The translations under genes and the position numbers were made by a program. A stretch of 64,000 bases of DNA, from assembly GCA_030761205.1 (NCBI GenBank), contig JAULJL010000039.1:9000001-9064000 (forward strand), written 5' to 3'. The stretch's first letter is position 1; every line of letters starts with the position of its first letter. This DNA is from Fremontodendron californicum (lineage: Eukaryota > Streptophyta > Magnoliopsida > Malvales > Malvaceae). The notes under the pieces are model-generated. The model was given only the letters and a program-made list of their open reading frames with translations. It searched no databases and was not told the DNA's origin. Positions 19,431-31,560 of this stretch are shown piece after piece.

Positions 19431-22142
19431 TCTTTTTTAGCTAGGTGTGATCGGCAACCTATTAAAATTGGTTTTGTGAAACATTTTAAAAATTATTTAA
19501 AACATTTTTAAAACCAATTTCAAGTCTGGGTTTTAAACCAGAGAAATCAAAGAAGCGGGTTTGGGACTCGGTTACGTGTAGGGAAGGATTAGCACCCCCA
19601 CAACCCCTGTATAAAAACGATACCTTATTAATCGTGTGTTATCTCGAGTCTCGGTAAAAAAATGGGTTTTTAATTTAGTATTTCAAGTTAATTCTCAATT
19701 TAAAGAAAAATAATTCCATTTTTTTAATTGAAAGTGATCCAGAATTTATTAATTCAAAATTTTTTCTATATTCTCCAACAAACGTGGCAAAATATAGAAA
19801 TTTTTATTAACTTGGAAAATTTTTCGAATCATTCTCGTTTTAAAGAGGATATTCCGTTATTAATGATAATTGATGATATCCTCCCTAGCAAACTCGGCAG
19901 AGAACTCATGAATTATTTTAACTCGGGAATATCTTTATTTTATTGAAAATCATTATCTTTATTCAAAACATTTAAAAAAATGAATATGAACATGTGTGAC
20001 ATAAATAAAATGACATAGCAAAGTCTAGATAATATAATGCAACCTAAATGATATGATATAATTTAAATGGCATAGTATATTCTAGATGAAATGAAAAATC
20101 CTAGGTATCATAGTATATTCTAAGTGAAATGAAATATCCTAAATGAAATAATATATTATATATTAAATGAAATGACCTAGGTAAAATGATATATTCTAAA
20201 TGAAATAAAATGATTTAAATGACATAGCAATTTTAAATGATATGGCATATTTTAAATGACATGGCATATTCTAAATAATATAACCTAAATGACATGCAAT
20301 ATGATCTAGGTGACATGAAATGACATGAAACATAATATAATGCTATCATGGAATATGCATGAAAATAAAATAATAAATGCATGAACATAGTATATGCTAA
20401 ATAATGTGACAACAATAAATAACTAAAATAAAAAGCATAGGATAGCATGCAATATTCAAAACTATATGGCAAACAATATAACATCATAAAAATGTAAATC
20501 AAAATAATAATAATACCATAGAAAAATATCATAGCAAAAATCACATTAAATAAAGTGCATGAACATGGAAAATGCAATGCATGAAAATGTATTTTTTCCT
20601 TTAAATAAGGAAATCCGTATATCTAAAAAGATATCCGGCGACCTTAGGAAAATATATCAAATTAAAATTTTCTAAAATCAAAATACTTTGTGATTTGTTT
20701 GAAAACAATTTAAGAGACTTGAATAAATATTAAAACCTTAGCCAAAACCTTTGAAAATGGCTCTAATTTCTTAAGTTTAAAATCCCGAACATGACCACCC
20801 TTAACCTGAGATTTATAAAATCATTTTTAAATTTTAAAAATACTTAGAAACTATCCTAAGACAGTAGCTAATGCTTCTAACCAACCCCCCTCTAAATGCC
20901 TTAGCCAAATTCAAAAGTTGTTTTTCTTTTGAATTCAAATCTGCCTCTACTGTCCGGTTTCAATACACGATTTTTTAGCCAATCTTTAAATTTTCAAAAA
21001 AATCTAAAAAAAATACTGGAGACTCATAACATGTAAAACTACACTAGAAACAATTGGCTTAATTTTCTTATTAAACATGACTGCCCAGAAAAATCGAGAA
21101 AGTACAAGTACTGGAAGAAAAACTGTTTTGCCAAAACACATTTTTTTGCCTTTGATAAAATCATTTAAAAATCAAAGTAAAAATGTTGGAGACTCTCATA
21201 AAGACCTACAAACAGTAGCTAAAACATTTAAAAACCTTGGACAAGAATTGGCTAAGTAAAAAAAATCACAAAGGTAGAATAATGAATTTGATAACCCTTT
21301 AATTTTCCACAAGTATGCTCAAGTGAGCATGACTTTGAGCCATTGATTGGCCTAAGTCATATATCATGTGGCATGACATGAAATGAATGAAAATACAGCA
21401 AAGTGAATTCATGAAATGCATGGTTTAAAGCCTAAGTGATATGGAAAATGCATGGCATAAATAACCTAAATGCCTAGCATGAGTTTGCATGGAAACAAAT
21501 GCTATCCTAACTTAACATACATGAAATAGTGTCTAAATGACATGGCAAATGACATGAAATAATGAAAATGACCTAGTGCCTAAATGACATGGGAAATGAC
21601 ATGGCATATGAAAATGGCCTAATGTCTAAATGTCATGGAAAAACAACATGGCATATGAAAATAGCCTAATGCTTAAATGACATGTAAAATGACATGGAAT
21701 AATAAAAATGGCCTAAAGCTAAATGACATGTAAAGTGACATAGAATAATAAAATGACCTAAACTTAAATGACATGGAATAATAAAAATGGCCAAAAGCTA
21801 AATGACATGTGAAATGACATGGCATATAAAAATGGCCTAATGTCTAAACGTCATGGAAAAATAACATGTCATATGAAAATGGCCTAAAGCTAAATGACAA
21901 TACACATGGTCGAATGGCCTAGGAACCAAAGTGTTGTGAGATATGTCAAGTAAAATGACCTAACTAAATGCTATGGAAGATGATATGAAAAATGGAAATG
22001 GCCTAAACTATATGACAATAGCCCCAAGATGCAAAAATATGACATTGGTCAAAAGAACAAGATGGTTAGCAAGAATTTAAATATACATAAAGATAAATAA
22101 TAATAGAAATAAACAAGTTAAAGTAAGCAAATAAATAACAAA

Positions 22143-22370
22143 GAGATGAGCTACATGGTTGGTACATTGGACAAAGCCCCCCTAACCATTATCTCTTGAT
22201 TTTCATCAAGGTCATGAAGCCTTTTCGATCTCAAAATCATAAAATAAAAAAAAAAAAAAAAAAAAACTAATGTAGAAAAAATATGGAGATGAGCTCCATG
22301 GTTGGTATATTGGACAAAGCCCACCCTAACCATTATCACTTGATTTTCATCAAGATCATGAAGCCTAACC
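22143..22370. repeat. 138 bp direct duplication inside LTR of element B
   Basis: A block from GAGATGAGCTAC through TCATGAAGCC occurs at 22143-22221 and 22281-22361, with an A run between. Confidence 0.75.
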
Positions 22371-22779
22371 ATTGTTTTATTTATTTTTGAAAAGCAAGAA
22401 CAATAAGAAAGATGTAAAATAAATGGTAGGAAATCACATGGAAAACAAAAAAAAATAAAGCATGAGGAAGAAGAAGAAAAAATGTAGTAGTAATGGTAGA
22501 ATGGCTACCTTAACAAAAGCTTTCTTTCTTTTTTTCAAAAACCTTTTTTTTTTCTCAATTAGATACTGACTTCCCCTCTAAATGATCAGCCTATATGGAA
22601 AAAATAAAACATTCTCCCCCTTCCCTCTTGCTTGGCCGAATGGCCCCTCAACCATAGGATTATTTTTGCACTTTTTCTCCACCATCTTGTCCCTTAGATT
22701 AAGATATTTTCATGACAACATAAAAATGTCATTTTGCCAATTGATAGCAGCCCTTAAGATGTGTACTCAGCCCTTGTAA

Positions 22780-23220
22780 TAACTTCAATCCTTAGATGAA
22801 AAAGAGGACCAATCCCATGCACTCCCTTGCTTGGCCCTTTGAGTGCCTACCCTTGGATGAGTTGTGCTCTTCCATTCTTGGTCATTGGATGAGGACAACA
22901 TAAAAATGACATCTTGTAGATTAAATCCAGCCCTTAATATGTGTACTCAGCCATTGTACATGGCCTAATCCATTGGATGAAAAGGAAGAATCCCATGCAC
23001 TTCCTTGCATGGCCAAATGGATGTCCACCTTTGGATGAGTCGTGCTCTTCCATTCTGGGCCATTAGATGAGGGTTCCTTCATGACAAATAAAAATGTCAC
23101 TTGGCATTTAAATTTGGTCATTGGATGGTGCATTCAACTTTTCTACAAGGCACATAAGCCAGTGGATGAAGTGGGGACCATTTGCAAGGTACTAGTGGTT
23201 GCATGTGAGCTTGATAGTGA
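22780..23220. repeat. 176 bp tandem repeats inside LTR of element B
   Basis: GTGCTCTTCCATTCT occurs at 22866 and 23042 inside longer matching blocks that include CAATCCCATGCACT-like and GGATGAGTYGTGCTC phrases. At least two full units are visible. Confidence 0.75.
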
Positions 23221-23529
23221 CTAAGGAATTAAATTGATCAAGCTTCCTTCTTGTCCTCTATGATGGCTGATGAAAGGAGGTAAAATCCCAGCAATTCCTT
23301 CTTCTTTCATAGTTTTCTTAATTACAAACTTGCCCTTTTCGATTTCTTCGGTAAAATGACCTTTTTGACCCCGAACCTAAATAAATAGCAAACGGCCTCC
23401 AAATTTAAATTTTATTTTTTAATACGTCCAAAATAATAAAAAATTGAATTCTATAAGTTTTCAAATTTTTTCGAGTTCATTTGCTATTTATTTGGATTTT
23501 TTTTCCAAAATTGCCCTTTTGTGCACCCG

Positions 23530-24160
23530 AACTTTCACCAATTTTAAATGAGCTCCAAATCCAGATTTTTCTTCACCAATCTCTTCAAAATAATTTAAAA
23601 GTGTGATCTGGAAGTTTTCATAATTTTTGGAACTCATTTGCTATTTTTTCGGGATTTATCTGCTTGAATTACTACATAGTGGACCCGGGATTTGGCCATT
23701 TTGCAAACGAACTCCGAATCAAAATTTTCTTTCGCGAATCTCTTCCAAATAATTTAAGAATGAGATTTGCAAATTTTCAGAATTTTTGGAGCTCATTTAC
23801 TATTTTTTCGAGATTTATCTGCTTGAATTCCTGTACAATGGACCCGAGATTTGGCCATTTTGCAAACAAACTTCGAATCAAGATTTTCTTTCTCCAATCT
23901 CCTCCAAATAATTTATAATGAGATCTGCAAATTTTCAAAAATTTTGGAGCTCATTTACTATTTTTCTGAGATTTATCTCTTTGAATTTCTACATAATGGG
24001 CCCGTGATTTGGTCATTTTGCAAACGATCTCCGAATCAAGATTTTCATTCGTCGATCTCTTCAAAATGATTTAAGAATGAGATCTGCAAATTTTTAGAAT
24101 TTTTAGAGTTCATTTGCTATTTTTTCCAAATTTTCCAATTTTGCATTTTTGCCTCCGAAG
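23530..24160. repeat. 158 bp tandem repeats inside LTR of element B
   Basis: The phrase GATTTGGCCATTTTGCAAAC recurs at 23690, 23848 and (with changes) 24006, and a diverged copy is near 23530. The same array occurs inverted at about 34330-34900 in the LTR of element C. Confidence 0.8.
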
Positions 24161-24794
24161 CCCGGTTACTCAGAACAAGTCTGATTTTCAGATTTTCTTC
24201 AAACTGAGCCATGGGATATCCTTTTTCAATCACTCCTCATCAATTAGGGGCTTTAGTCTTACCGAATTGGGCCATTTTTCAAATTTCACTAAAATCCACC
24301 AAAAACCCTAATTCTCGGTTTTCTTCCGAATTAACTTTTCCTTCGGTTTTTCTTCTAAGTAGCCTCTCTATTACCCGTGTTTAGTGCTTATCTTCCATTT
24401 GGAACCTCCAATTTTGGACAATTTGATCGTTTAAGCATTTTTCCCTAAATTCTCCGAATTAGGGTTTCTTTTCTACTAAAATTCTGTAACCCAACTTCCG
24501 AACTCCATATCATTCAATGTAGACCTCGGATTGTCAAAATTCTTTCACCATCTTTCAATTGAAATTCAAATCTTGATTTTGAAAGTGGGTTAACTTTTTC
24601 AGTAATTGACTTTTTTGGGGTTGACTTTTCTAGTGTTGACTTTTTTTTTGAGTTTGACTTTTTTTGTCTGCTTTTTTAAACTAAGTCTCGGAATACCATC
24701 TGCATGATGAGAAAAGTCTTTTTGCGTTTTGAATCATCAATTTAGGAAGAAAACATACCTGATTTAGGGGCCCGGACAAAATTAGGTGTCTACA

Positions 24795-26570
24795 ATGTGG
24801 ACGTTCTAGACTTTGAGGAATTGGTAAAAAAGGAAAAGGCAAAGATGGCCGAGCTAAAGAAGGTTGAAACTACAGAATCCTAGAAAAAATATCAGCTGCT
24901 GGAGGAAAGATTGAGGGCAGTTGAAGGGGCGGAGCTATCTGGCAGTCTAGATGCCAAAGAGATGAGTTTAGTGCACGATCTGGTGACTCCTCCAAAGTTC
25001 AAAGTACCAGACTTTGACAAAATATAACGGAACTACCAACCCATCAGCATATTTGACCATGTACTGCAGGAAGATGACAGGACATGATGAAGATGAAAAT
25101 TTTCTTATCCACTGTTTTCAGGATAGCTTGACAAGGTCCGCAACTCGGTGGTATAACCAGCTTACCCGTACTAAGATCCGTTCCTGGATGGATCTAGCCA
25201 AAGCTTTCATGGAACAATACAAGCATGTGACGGACATGGTGCCTGACTGTCTAACTTTGCAAAACATGGAAAAGAAAGCTACTGAAAGCTTTAAAGAATA
25301 TTCTCAGAGATGGAGAGACCTGGCTACACAAGTACAACCTCCTTTGACCAATAAGGAAACTACAGTGCTTTTCATCAATACCCTGAAAGCATCTTATTAT
25401 GATAAATTGGTGGGGAGTGCCACCAAGGACTTTGCAGATATGGTGATACCTGGGGAGATGATAGAGTCTGCCATTAAGAACGGGAAAATGGAAGGGGGTA
25501 AGTCTGCTACCCTGAAGAGGGTTTTCCCTACAAAGAAGAAAGATGAGACCCATGCAGTTAGCTTCAATCAATACCCCTATGCACCTCCTACACCATATAC
25601 ACCTCCCAGGCCCTATACTCCTCCTACATCTTATGCACCTCCTACACCCTACACACCTTACCTGGGGTACAATTCGTACTACCCCAATGTGAACCATCTT
25701 ACCCGAAATCCATTTCCCTATACCAATATATTACAACAACCTTTTCCAATTGGCATATCCCCACAGATAAATCTTCCCTAAAACACTGTCCCAAACACTC
25801 AAGGTGTTGGACGCAACGATCAACGTTCACCAAGGAATGATCAAAAACCCCAATTTGATCCGATTCTTACCACCTATGGTAAGCTATATCCCAAACTGTT
25901 GCAGAGTCAACTTGTTGCACCTGTATACCTCAAACCTCTGACACCACCATATCCAAGGTGGTACAACGCAAATGTTAGCTGCGCATATCAAGCAGGGATC
26001 CAGGGGCATTCGACTGAGGACTGTATTGCCTTTAAGAAAAAAGTCCAAAGTTTGATTAATACTGGGGTGATGATGTTCGGGACAAGGAATGGGCCGAATG
26101 TAGCAGGAACCTGATCATGTTGAGAACCGGGTAAATGCAGTATTGACAGGGGAAGAAAGAAGGTTGAAAAAACATGTCAGTGAAGTCAAGACTCCAATGA
26201 TAACAGTGTGGGTCGAAATGGTAAAAGCGGGAATGGTGGAGGATGGTGATAGTTTAAAAATGGTTGCAAACAGGGTGGAGGATTGGTGCCTGTTCCATGG
26301 ATGTAAAGGTCATATCATACAGGAATGCAGAGAATTTCTGGCTAAACTCCAAAAGATGATGGATGAGGGGGAAGCCCAGTTTTATGAAGAAATAGAGGAT
26401 GAAGTAGAGGTTATTGTGAATGTGGCTGGCTATGGAATAGGAAGACCTTTGATCATCTATTATGATGAACCAGAGAAGACTACACCGGTTGTTAAGGAAA
26501 TTGCATCTAAGCTAATCATAGATTTGCCTTCTTCCTTTATACAAGGAAAATAAAGCTGCACAATGGAAAT
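24795..26570 (+). pseudogene. gag: Gag of element C
   Basis: The stretch starts inside gag with a coiled-coil-like E/K-rich segment (stop at about 24882), a one-base insertion near 25016, then a 250-codon open piece with A-T-R-W-Y-N-Q-L and I-R-S-W-M-D-L-A-K-A-F-M-E-Q-Y of the retrotransposon gag fold. A proline-rich tandem region (P-Y-T/A-P-P repeats) spans 25575-25665. After TAA at 25779, zinc-knuckle-like motifs follow: C-A-Y-Q-A-G-I-Q-G-H-S-T-E-D-C (one His replaced by Gln) and W-C-L-F-H-G-C-K-G-H-I-I-Q-E-C. Confidence 0.75.
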
Positions 26571-27420
26571 ATGACTGCAGCATGGTTATGCCAGGGTCTT
26601 CAAGTCAGCAAGATATTACAGGTGTGGGGCACTTAACACGAAATGGAAGGTGTTATGCCCCTGAGGTTGTTGAACATGGATCAACAAGAAAGGATGGAGG
26701 AATGGACAAAGGGAAAAAAGTAGCTGAACCAATCCATATTGAGATGGATTTGTCAAAAGAAGCAGAAAGGGAATTAGCCCCGGTTAACAAGATAAAAGAG
26801 CCAGTGAATGAAAAAGAGGCTTGCGAGTTTTTAAAGTTCATAAAACATAGTGAGTATAGTGTGGTTGAGCAATTGCAGTGCCAGCCAACAAGAATCTCCA
26901 TCTTATCTTTGCTATTAAACTCGGAGCCACACAGAAATGCCCTGTTGAGAGTGTTGAATCAGGCATATATGCTAACAACATATCGGTAGAAAAATTAGAC
27001 AAGCTGGTGGAAAACATTGCGGCAGACGATCATATATATTTCAGTTATGATGAAATACCACCCAATGGTATTGGGTCCACAAAGGCTCTTCACATAACAA
27101 CCACTTGCAAGGGGCATATACTACCAAGGGTGCTTTTGGATAATGGTTTTTCATTAAATGTAATGCTCCTGGCAACACTGTCTAAGTTGCCAATTGATAT
27201 TTCTTATATGTTGTCGAGTTGCACAGTAGTCAGAGCTTTTGATGGTTCCAGGAGAGCGGTAATGGGAACTATTGAGGTTCCTTTGGAGATAGGCCCATGC
27301 ACCTATACAGTGAACTTTCAAGTCATGGATATTAATCTTCCTATAATTGTTTGTTGGGAAGGCCATGGATACTTTCAGCAGGGGCTGTACCCTAATCTCT
27401 CCACCAAAAGCTGAAATTTA
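26571..27420 (+). pseudogene. pol: Protease region of element C
   Basis: The open pieces at 26582-26989 and 26990-27414 lie in different frames. The catalytic motif is D-N-G-F-S near 27140, in place of the family D-N-G-S-S. Upstream residues (I-H-I-E-M-D-L-S-K, E-A-C-E-F-L-K-F-I-K-H) match element B. The frame break near 26985 and the missing connection to RT make it non-functional. Confidence 0.7.
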
Positions 27421-27905
27421 TGATGGAGGGCCGTTTGGTCACTGTATCAGGAGAAGAGGACATAATAACCTCTGCATCTACTGAATCTCCTTATGTTGAA
27501 CCCAATAAAGATACCGTAGAATATTCCTTTCGGTCTTTGGAATTCGTAAATGCGATTTTCGTCGCTGAAGGACGAAAAATTCCAAAACCAAGGTTCTCCA
27601 AGAACACAAGGCTGGGAGTAAGAACTACAGTGAGAAAGGGCTGCAGGGCTGGAAAAGGTCTTAGATAATATCTTCAAGGGATGGCCCGAGCAATGGAAGT
27701 AATGGGAAAGAAAGATCGGTTTGGCTTAGGGTATCTTCTGAAGGCCCATGAGAAGAGGAAACAAGTTGAAAAGAACCGACAAAGGAGGATGGTTCGTCTG
27801 GTGGGTATGGATATTGAGTGGGAGCCTATCACTTTCCCACCAATCCTTCATAGCTTTCGCTCTGCTGGTTTTCTATTCGGAGAAAGAATTCAGAAGATGT
27901 ACTCA
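27421..27905 (+). pseudogene. pol: Protease-RT linker of element C with G-patch-like motif
   Basis: K-G-C-R-A-G-K-G-L-R precedes a stop at 27666; the frame goes on with Y-L-Q-G-M-A-R-A-M-E-V-M-G-K-K-D-R-F-G-L-G and a basic R-K-Q-V-E-K-N-R stretch. It is homologous to the linker of element B. Confidence 0.55.
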
Positions 27906-28226
27906 TAATGATCAAGCAAGCTTTTCAAAAGTTCCATGCGAATAAGGGTGGGCAAATACAAGATATGGTGATTTGCATGACTGGTAAGGAAGGAATGGAA
28001 AGTGACAATGCGAACTGGATGGTGCGACCTTGTCCACCAGGATATAGACTGACCAATTGGAGTACGACTGAGTTGCCCATAGTATTTAAGTCTATTCCAA
28101 AGTAATACTTTAAAAAAAATCTTAATTATCATTAACCAGAGATATTAAGAGTCTTTTTTCTGTAATGAGCTTTTTGTTTAAACATTTTGATTCAATAAAT
28201 AACAAGCATGATGCATTTTATTCATA

Positions 28227-29560
28227 TTGATGTGTCCATATTCTTTTATTTATGCTATTTATTTTGCTTTTATTATATATATTTTTCTATATATTGTTTC
28301 TTCCCCACCTATTTACAAGTGTACTGATGCGGAATATGAGAACCTTCTTGTCAGTAATTCTGAAATTGATTTTGAAAGACCCATTTGCACGGGTGATTTT
28401 GAGGCTAACGAAGATACTGAGGATTATGGTCTATCTCCGAATCTATTAAGGAAAATAGAACAAGAGAAGAAACAAGTACTTTCTCATAAGGACTTATTGG
28501 AAATGATAAATCTGGGAAATGGTGAGGAGATAAAAGAGGTCAAAATCAGGACTTCATTGTCATCATCAATAAAGGGTGAATTGATAGCTTTGCTCCGGGA
28601 ATATGTGGATGTATTTGCATGGTTTTACCAAGACATGCCAGGGTTGGATCCAGATATTGTGGTTCATAAGCTCCCTTTAAGGCCATAATGCAAGCCAATT
28701 CAGCAAAAGTTAATAAGAATGAGGCCTGACATGCTGTTAAAGATAAAATAGGAGGTAAAGAAGCAATTTGATGCTGGATTCTTAGAGGTGGCAAAATATC
28801 CAGAATGGGTGGCAAATATTGTTCCAGTACCAAAGAAGGATGGCAAGGTACGGATGTGCGTTGATTACAGAGATTTGAACAAGGCCAGCCCTAAAGATAA
28901 TTTCCCTTTCCCCATATCGATACTCTGGTGGATAATTAGACGAAGAGTTCTTTATTTTCTTTCATGGAGCGATTCTCGGGATATAATCAGATAAAGATGG
29001 CACCGAAAGATATGGAAAAAAACACATTTGTCACAATGTGGGGAACATTCTGCTACAAGGTAATGCCGTTTGGATTGAAGAATACTGGGGCAACATATCA
29101 GAGAGCCATGGTGACCTTGTTTCGTGATATGATGCATATGGGAATTGAGGTCTATGTTGATGATATGATTGCAAAGTCACAAGGAGAAAAGGAGCATATT
29201 GAGAATCTTAAGAAGCTCTTCGAACGACTAAGAAAGTTTCGACTCAAGCTAAATCCGGCAAAATGCACTTTTGGAGTCACCTCGGGAAAATTGCTAGGTT
29301 TTGTCGTCAGCAAAAGGGGAATTGAGATTGACCCGGATAAAGTGAAGGCCATTCAAAATTTGCCACCACCTCGTACTCAAAAGGAAGTAAGAGGCTTTCT
29401 AGGGAGATTGAATTACATTGATCGATTTATTTCTCAGTTAACCAACAAATGTGATCCAATATTTAAGTTACTTCAAAAATGTGATCCAAGAGAATGGGAT
29501 GAAGGATGCCAGATCGCTTTTGAAAAGGTTAAGCATTATCAATCAAACTCACCAGTATTA
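28227..29560 (+). pseudogene. pol: Reverse transcriptase of element C
   Basis: The pre-RT segment (D-Y-G-L-S-P-N-L-L-R-K) is followed by stops near 28688 and 28750. P-V-P-K-K-D-G-K-V-R-M-C-V-D-Y-R-D-L-N-K-A-S is at about 28825, a frame change lies near 28900-28965, then F-S-G-Y-N-Q-I-K-M, V-M-P-F-G-L-K-N and the catalytic YVDD at 29153-29164. The downstream part is open to 29734. Catalytic residues are intact; the frame is not. Confidence 0.8.
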
Positions 29561-30490
29561 ATGCCACCTGTTCTGGATAAACCAATGATATTATATTTAT
29601 CAGTATTTGAGAGATCCATGGGTTGTGTTTTGGGGCAGCTTGATGAGACTGGAAAGAAAGAACAGGCCGTTTACTACCTCAGCAAGAAGTTCACAGATTA
29701 TGAGTTGAAATATTCGTCGGTAGAAAAGTTGTGATGTGCCTTAGCTTGGATTGCTCGAAGACACAGACAGTACATGTTGTACCACTCAACGTGGTTGATT
29801 GCCAAGCTAGATCCAATCAAGTACATGTTGGAAGCACCTTCTTTATCAGGGAGAACAGCAAGATGGCAGGTTTTATTGTTAGAATACGATATTGTATATG
29901 TAAGTCAGAAAGCTATCAAAGGCAGTACAGTGGCTGAATTCTTAGCAAGTCGAGCAGTGGAAGATTATGAGTCGTTGAACTTTGACTTCCCAGATGAAGA
30001 TTTGATGCATGTTTCACAAGCAGATAAGGCTCCCCTGAAGAAGAAAGTATGGAAAATGTACTTTGATGGTGCATCCAATGCCATGGGGCACAAAATTGGT
30101 GCAGTCCTCATATCCCCAGAAGAAGATTATTATCCTTTCACTGCTAGATTGGATTTTGATTGTACAAACAATACTGTCGAGTATGAAGCGTGTACTATGG
30201 GCCTTCGTGCTGCAGTGGATAGAAAGATCAAAGTATTGGAGGTTTTCGGAGACTCAGCCCTAGTGAAATACCAGCTACGGGGAGAATGGGAAACCCAAGA
30301 TACAAAGCTAATCCGATACCGAGAACTCATACTGAGTATATTGAAGGAATTTGAAGAAGTGAATTTCAATTACTTCCCTCGAGAAGAAAACCGAATGGCA
30401 GATGCTCTGGCTACTTTATTATCAATGTTTAAAGTGAATGAAGGGGCTGAAGTTGTGCCAATAAAAATGAGTATATATGAGTATATATAG
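29561..30490 (+). pseudogene. pol: Dual RNase H region of element C
   Basis: The first RNase H (Y-L-S-V-F-E-R-S-M-G-C-V-L, no D-A-S) has a TGA at 29732 and continues in frame to R-T-A-R-W-Q-V-L-L. The second, archaeal-type RNase H has M-Y-F-D-G-A-S-N-A at about 30057, a V-E-Y-E-A segment near 30180, G-D-S-A-L-V near 30250 and R-M-A-D-A-L-A near 30396. Its catalytic acidic residues look complete. It ends in a duplicated GAGTATATAT and a stop where a segment of about 180 bp present in B is missing. Confidence 0.75.
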
Positions 30491-31560
30491 AAGAGGTCCA
30501 TGAAGGGATATGTGGCAATCATGGTAATGGTCACATGCTTGCTAAGCAGATTATGAGGGTAGGGTGTTATTGGTTGACAATGGAAGGAGATTGTATCAGT
30601 TATTCCCGGAAGTGCCATAAATGCCAGATATATGTGGATAAGATCCATGTGCCGCCATCACCATTGCATGTCATGATTTCACCCTGGCCATTTTTAATGT
30701 GGGGAATGGATATGATCGAGCCTATTACCCCGAAAGCTTCAAATGGACATCGTTTCATCTTGGTGGCCATAGATTATTTCACAAAGTGGATAGAAGTTGC
30801 TTCCTATGCGAATGTAACAATGTCGGTGGTATGCAGATTTGTTAAGAAAGAAATCATATGCCATTACGGATTGCCAGCAAGAATTATTTCAGATAATGCT
30901 CTCAATTTGAACAATAAGATGATGAGAGAAATGTGTACTCAGTTCAAGATCACACATCATAATTCGGCACCTTACCGTCCGAAGATGAATGGGGTAGGAC
31001 AAGCAGCTAACAAGAACATCAAGAAGATTGTTGAGAAGACGACTAATGTGTATAAGGATTGGCATGAGATCTTGCCTTTTGCTCTTCATGCATATCGTAC
31101 CTCAGTTCGCACATTTATAGGGGCAACGCCATTTTCCTTGGTATACGGGATGGAAGCGGTGCTACCTATTGAAGTTGAGATCCCTTCATTTCGGGTTTTG
31201 ATGGAGGTTGCCTAGAAGAGGCAGAATGGGTTAGAGCTCATTATGAACAGTTGAATCTCATCGAGGAGAAAAGATTGAAAGCAATTTGTCATGGGCAGTT
31301 GTATCAGAAAATGATGATTTGAGCCCACAACAAGAAGGTTCGTCCTAGACAGTTCCGGGAAGGAGATTTAGTACTAAGAAAAATTCTCCCTATAATGAAG
31401 GACCCGCGAGGAAAATGGGCTCCGAATTGGGAAGGACCCTATGTGGTAAAAAGAGCTTTTTCTGGACGAGCATTGATTTTAACTCGGATCGACGGGGAGG
31501 ATTTCAAAAATCCTGTGAATGCTAATGAACTGAAGAAGTATTATGCTTGGAAAAAAAAAG
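30491..31560 (+). pseudogene. pol: Integrase of element C, catalytic Glu replaced
   Basis: The zinc region (E-V-H-E-G-I-C-G-N-H-G-N-G-H, CHKC) is followed by the core with D in G-M-D-M-I and D in I-S-D-N-A-L-N. The third catalytic residue, Glu in NGAVEAANKN of element B, is Gln in NGVGQAANKN here. The core is open over 30535-31215; a frameshift near 31213 and a stop near 31320 separate the C-terminal W-A-P-N-W-E-G-P-Y-V-V-K module, which ends about 31555. Confidence 0.75.

Larger units (their letters stand above)
11810..24794 (-). mobile_element. Tat/Ogre-type Ty3/gypsy element B (minus strand, 3' LTR outside window)
   Basis: Reading the minus strand from 24794: a 5.3 kb LTR starting TGTAGACACC, a primer-binding site TTGGTGGCAACTCC, then the second half of gag, protease, a G-patch-like linker, RT, RNase H, a second archaeal-type RNase H, integrase and a 3' UTR. 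The very long LTR, this primer site and dual RNase H are hallmarks of the Tat/Ogre lineage. Sequence between the primer-binding site and mid-gag is deleted. The 3' UTR is cut at 11810 by element A, so the 3' LTR should lie left of A. Many frameshifts and stops make it inactive. Confidence 0.8.
19446..24794 (-). repeat. 5' LTR of element B, 5.3 kb
   Basis: On the minus strand it starts TGTAGACACC at 24794 and ends GATCACA at 19446. It is colinear, in inverted orientation, with the 3' LTR of element C (33689-38422). It contains arrays of direct repeats: 158 bp units at 23530-24160, 176 bp units at 22780-23220, a 138 bp duplication at 22143-22370, and short TGACATGG-type repeats over 20000-22000. 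No coding sequence is seen; the small ORFs are repeat artefacts. Confidence 0.8.

Noticed and set aside
25251..25697. 148-codon minus-strand ORF rich in Arg-Cys
   Set aside because: Antisense of the proline-rich repeat in Gag of element C.
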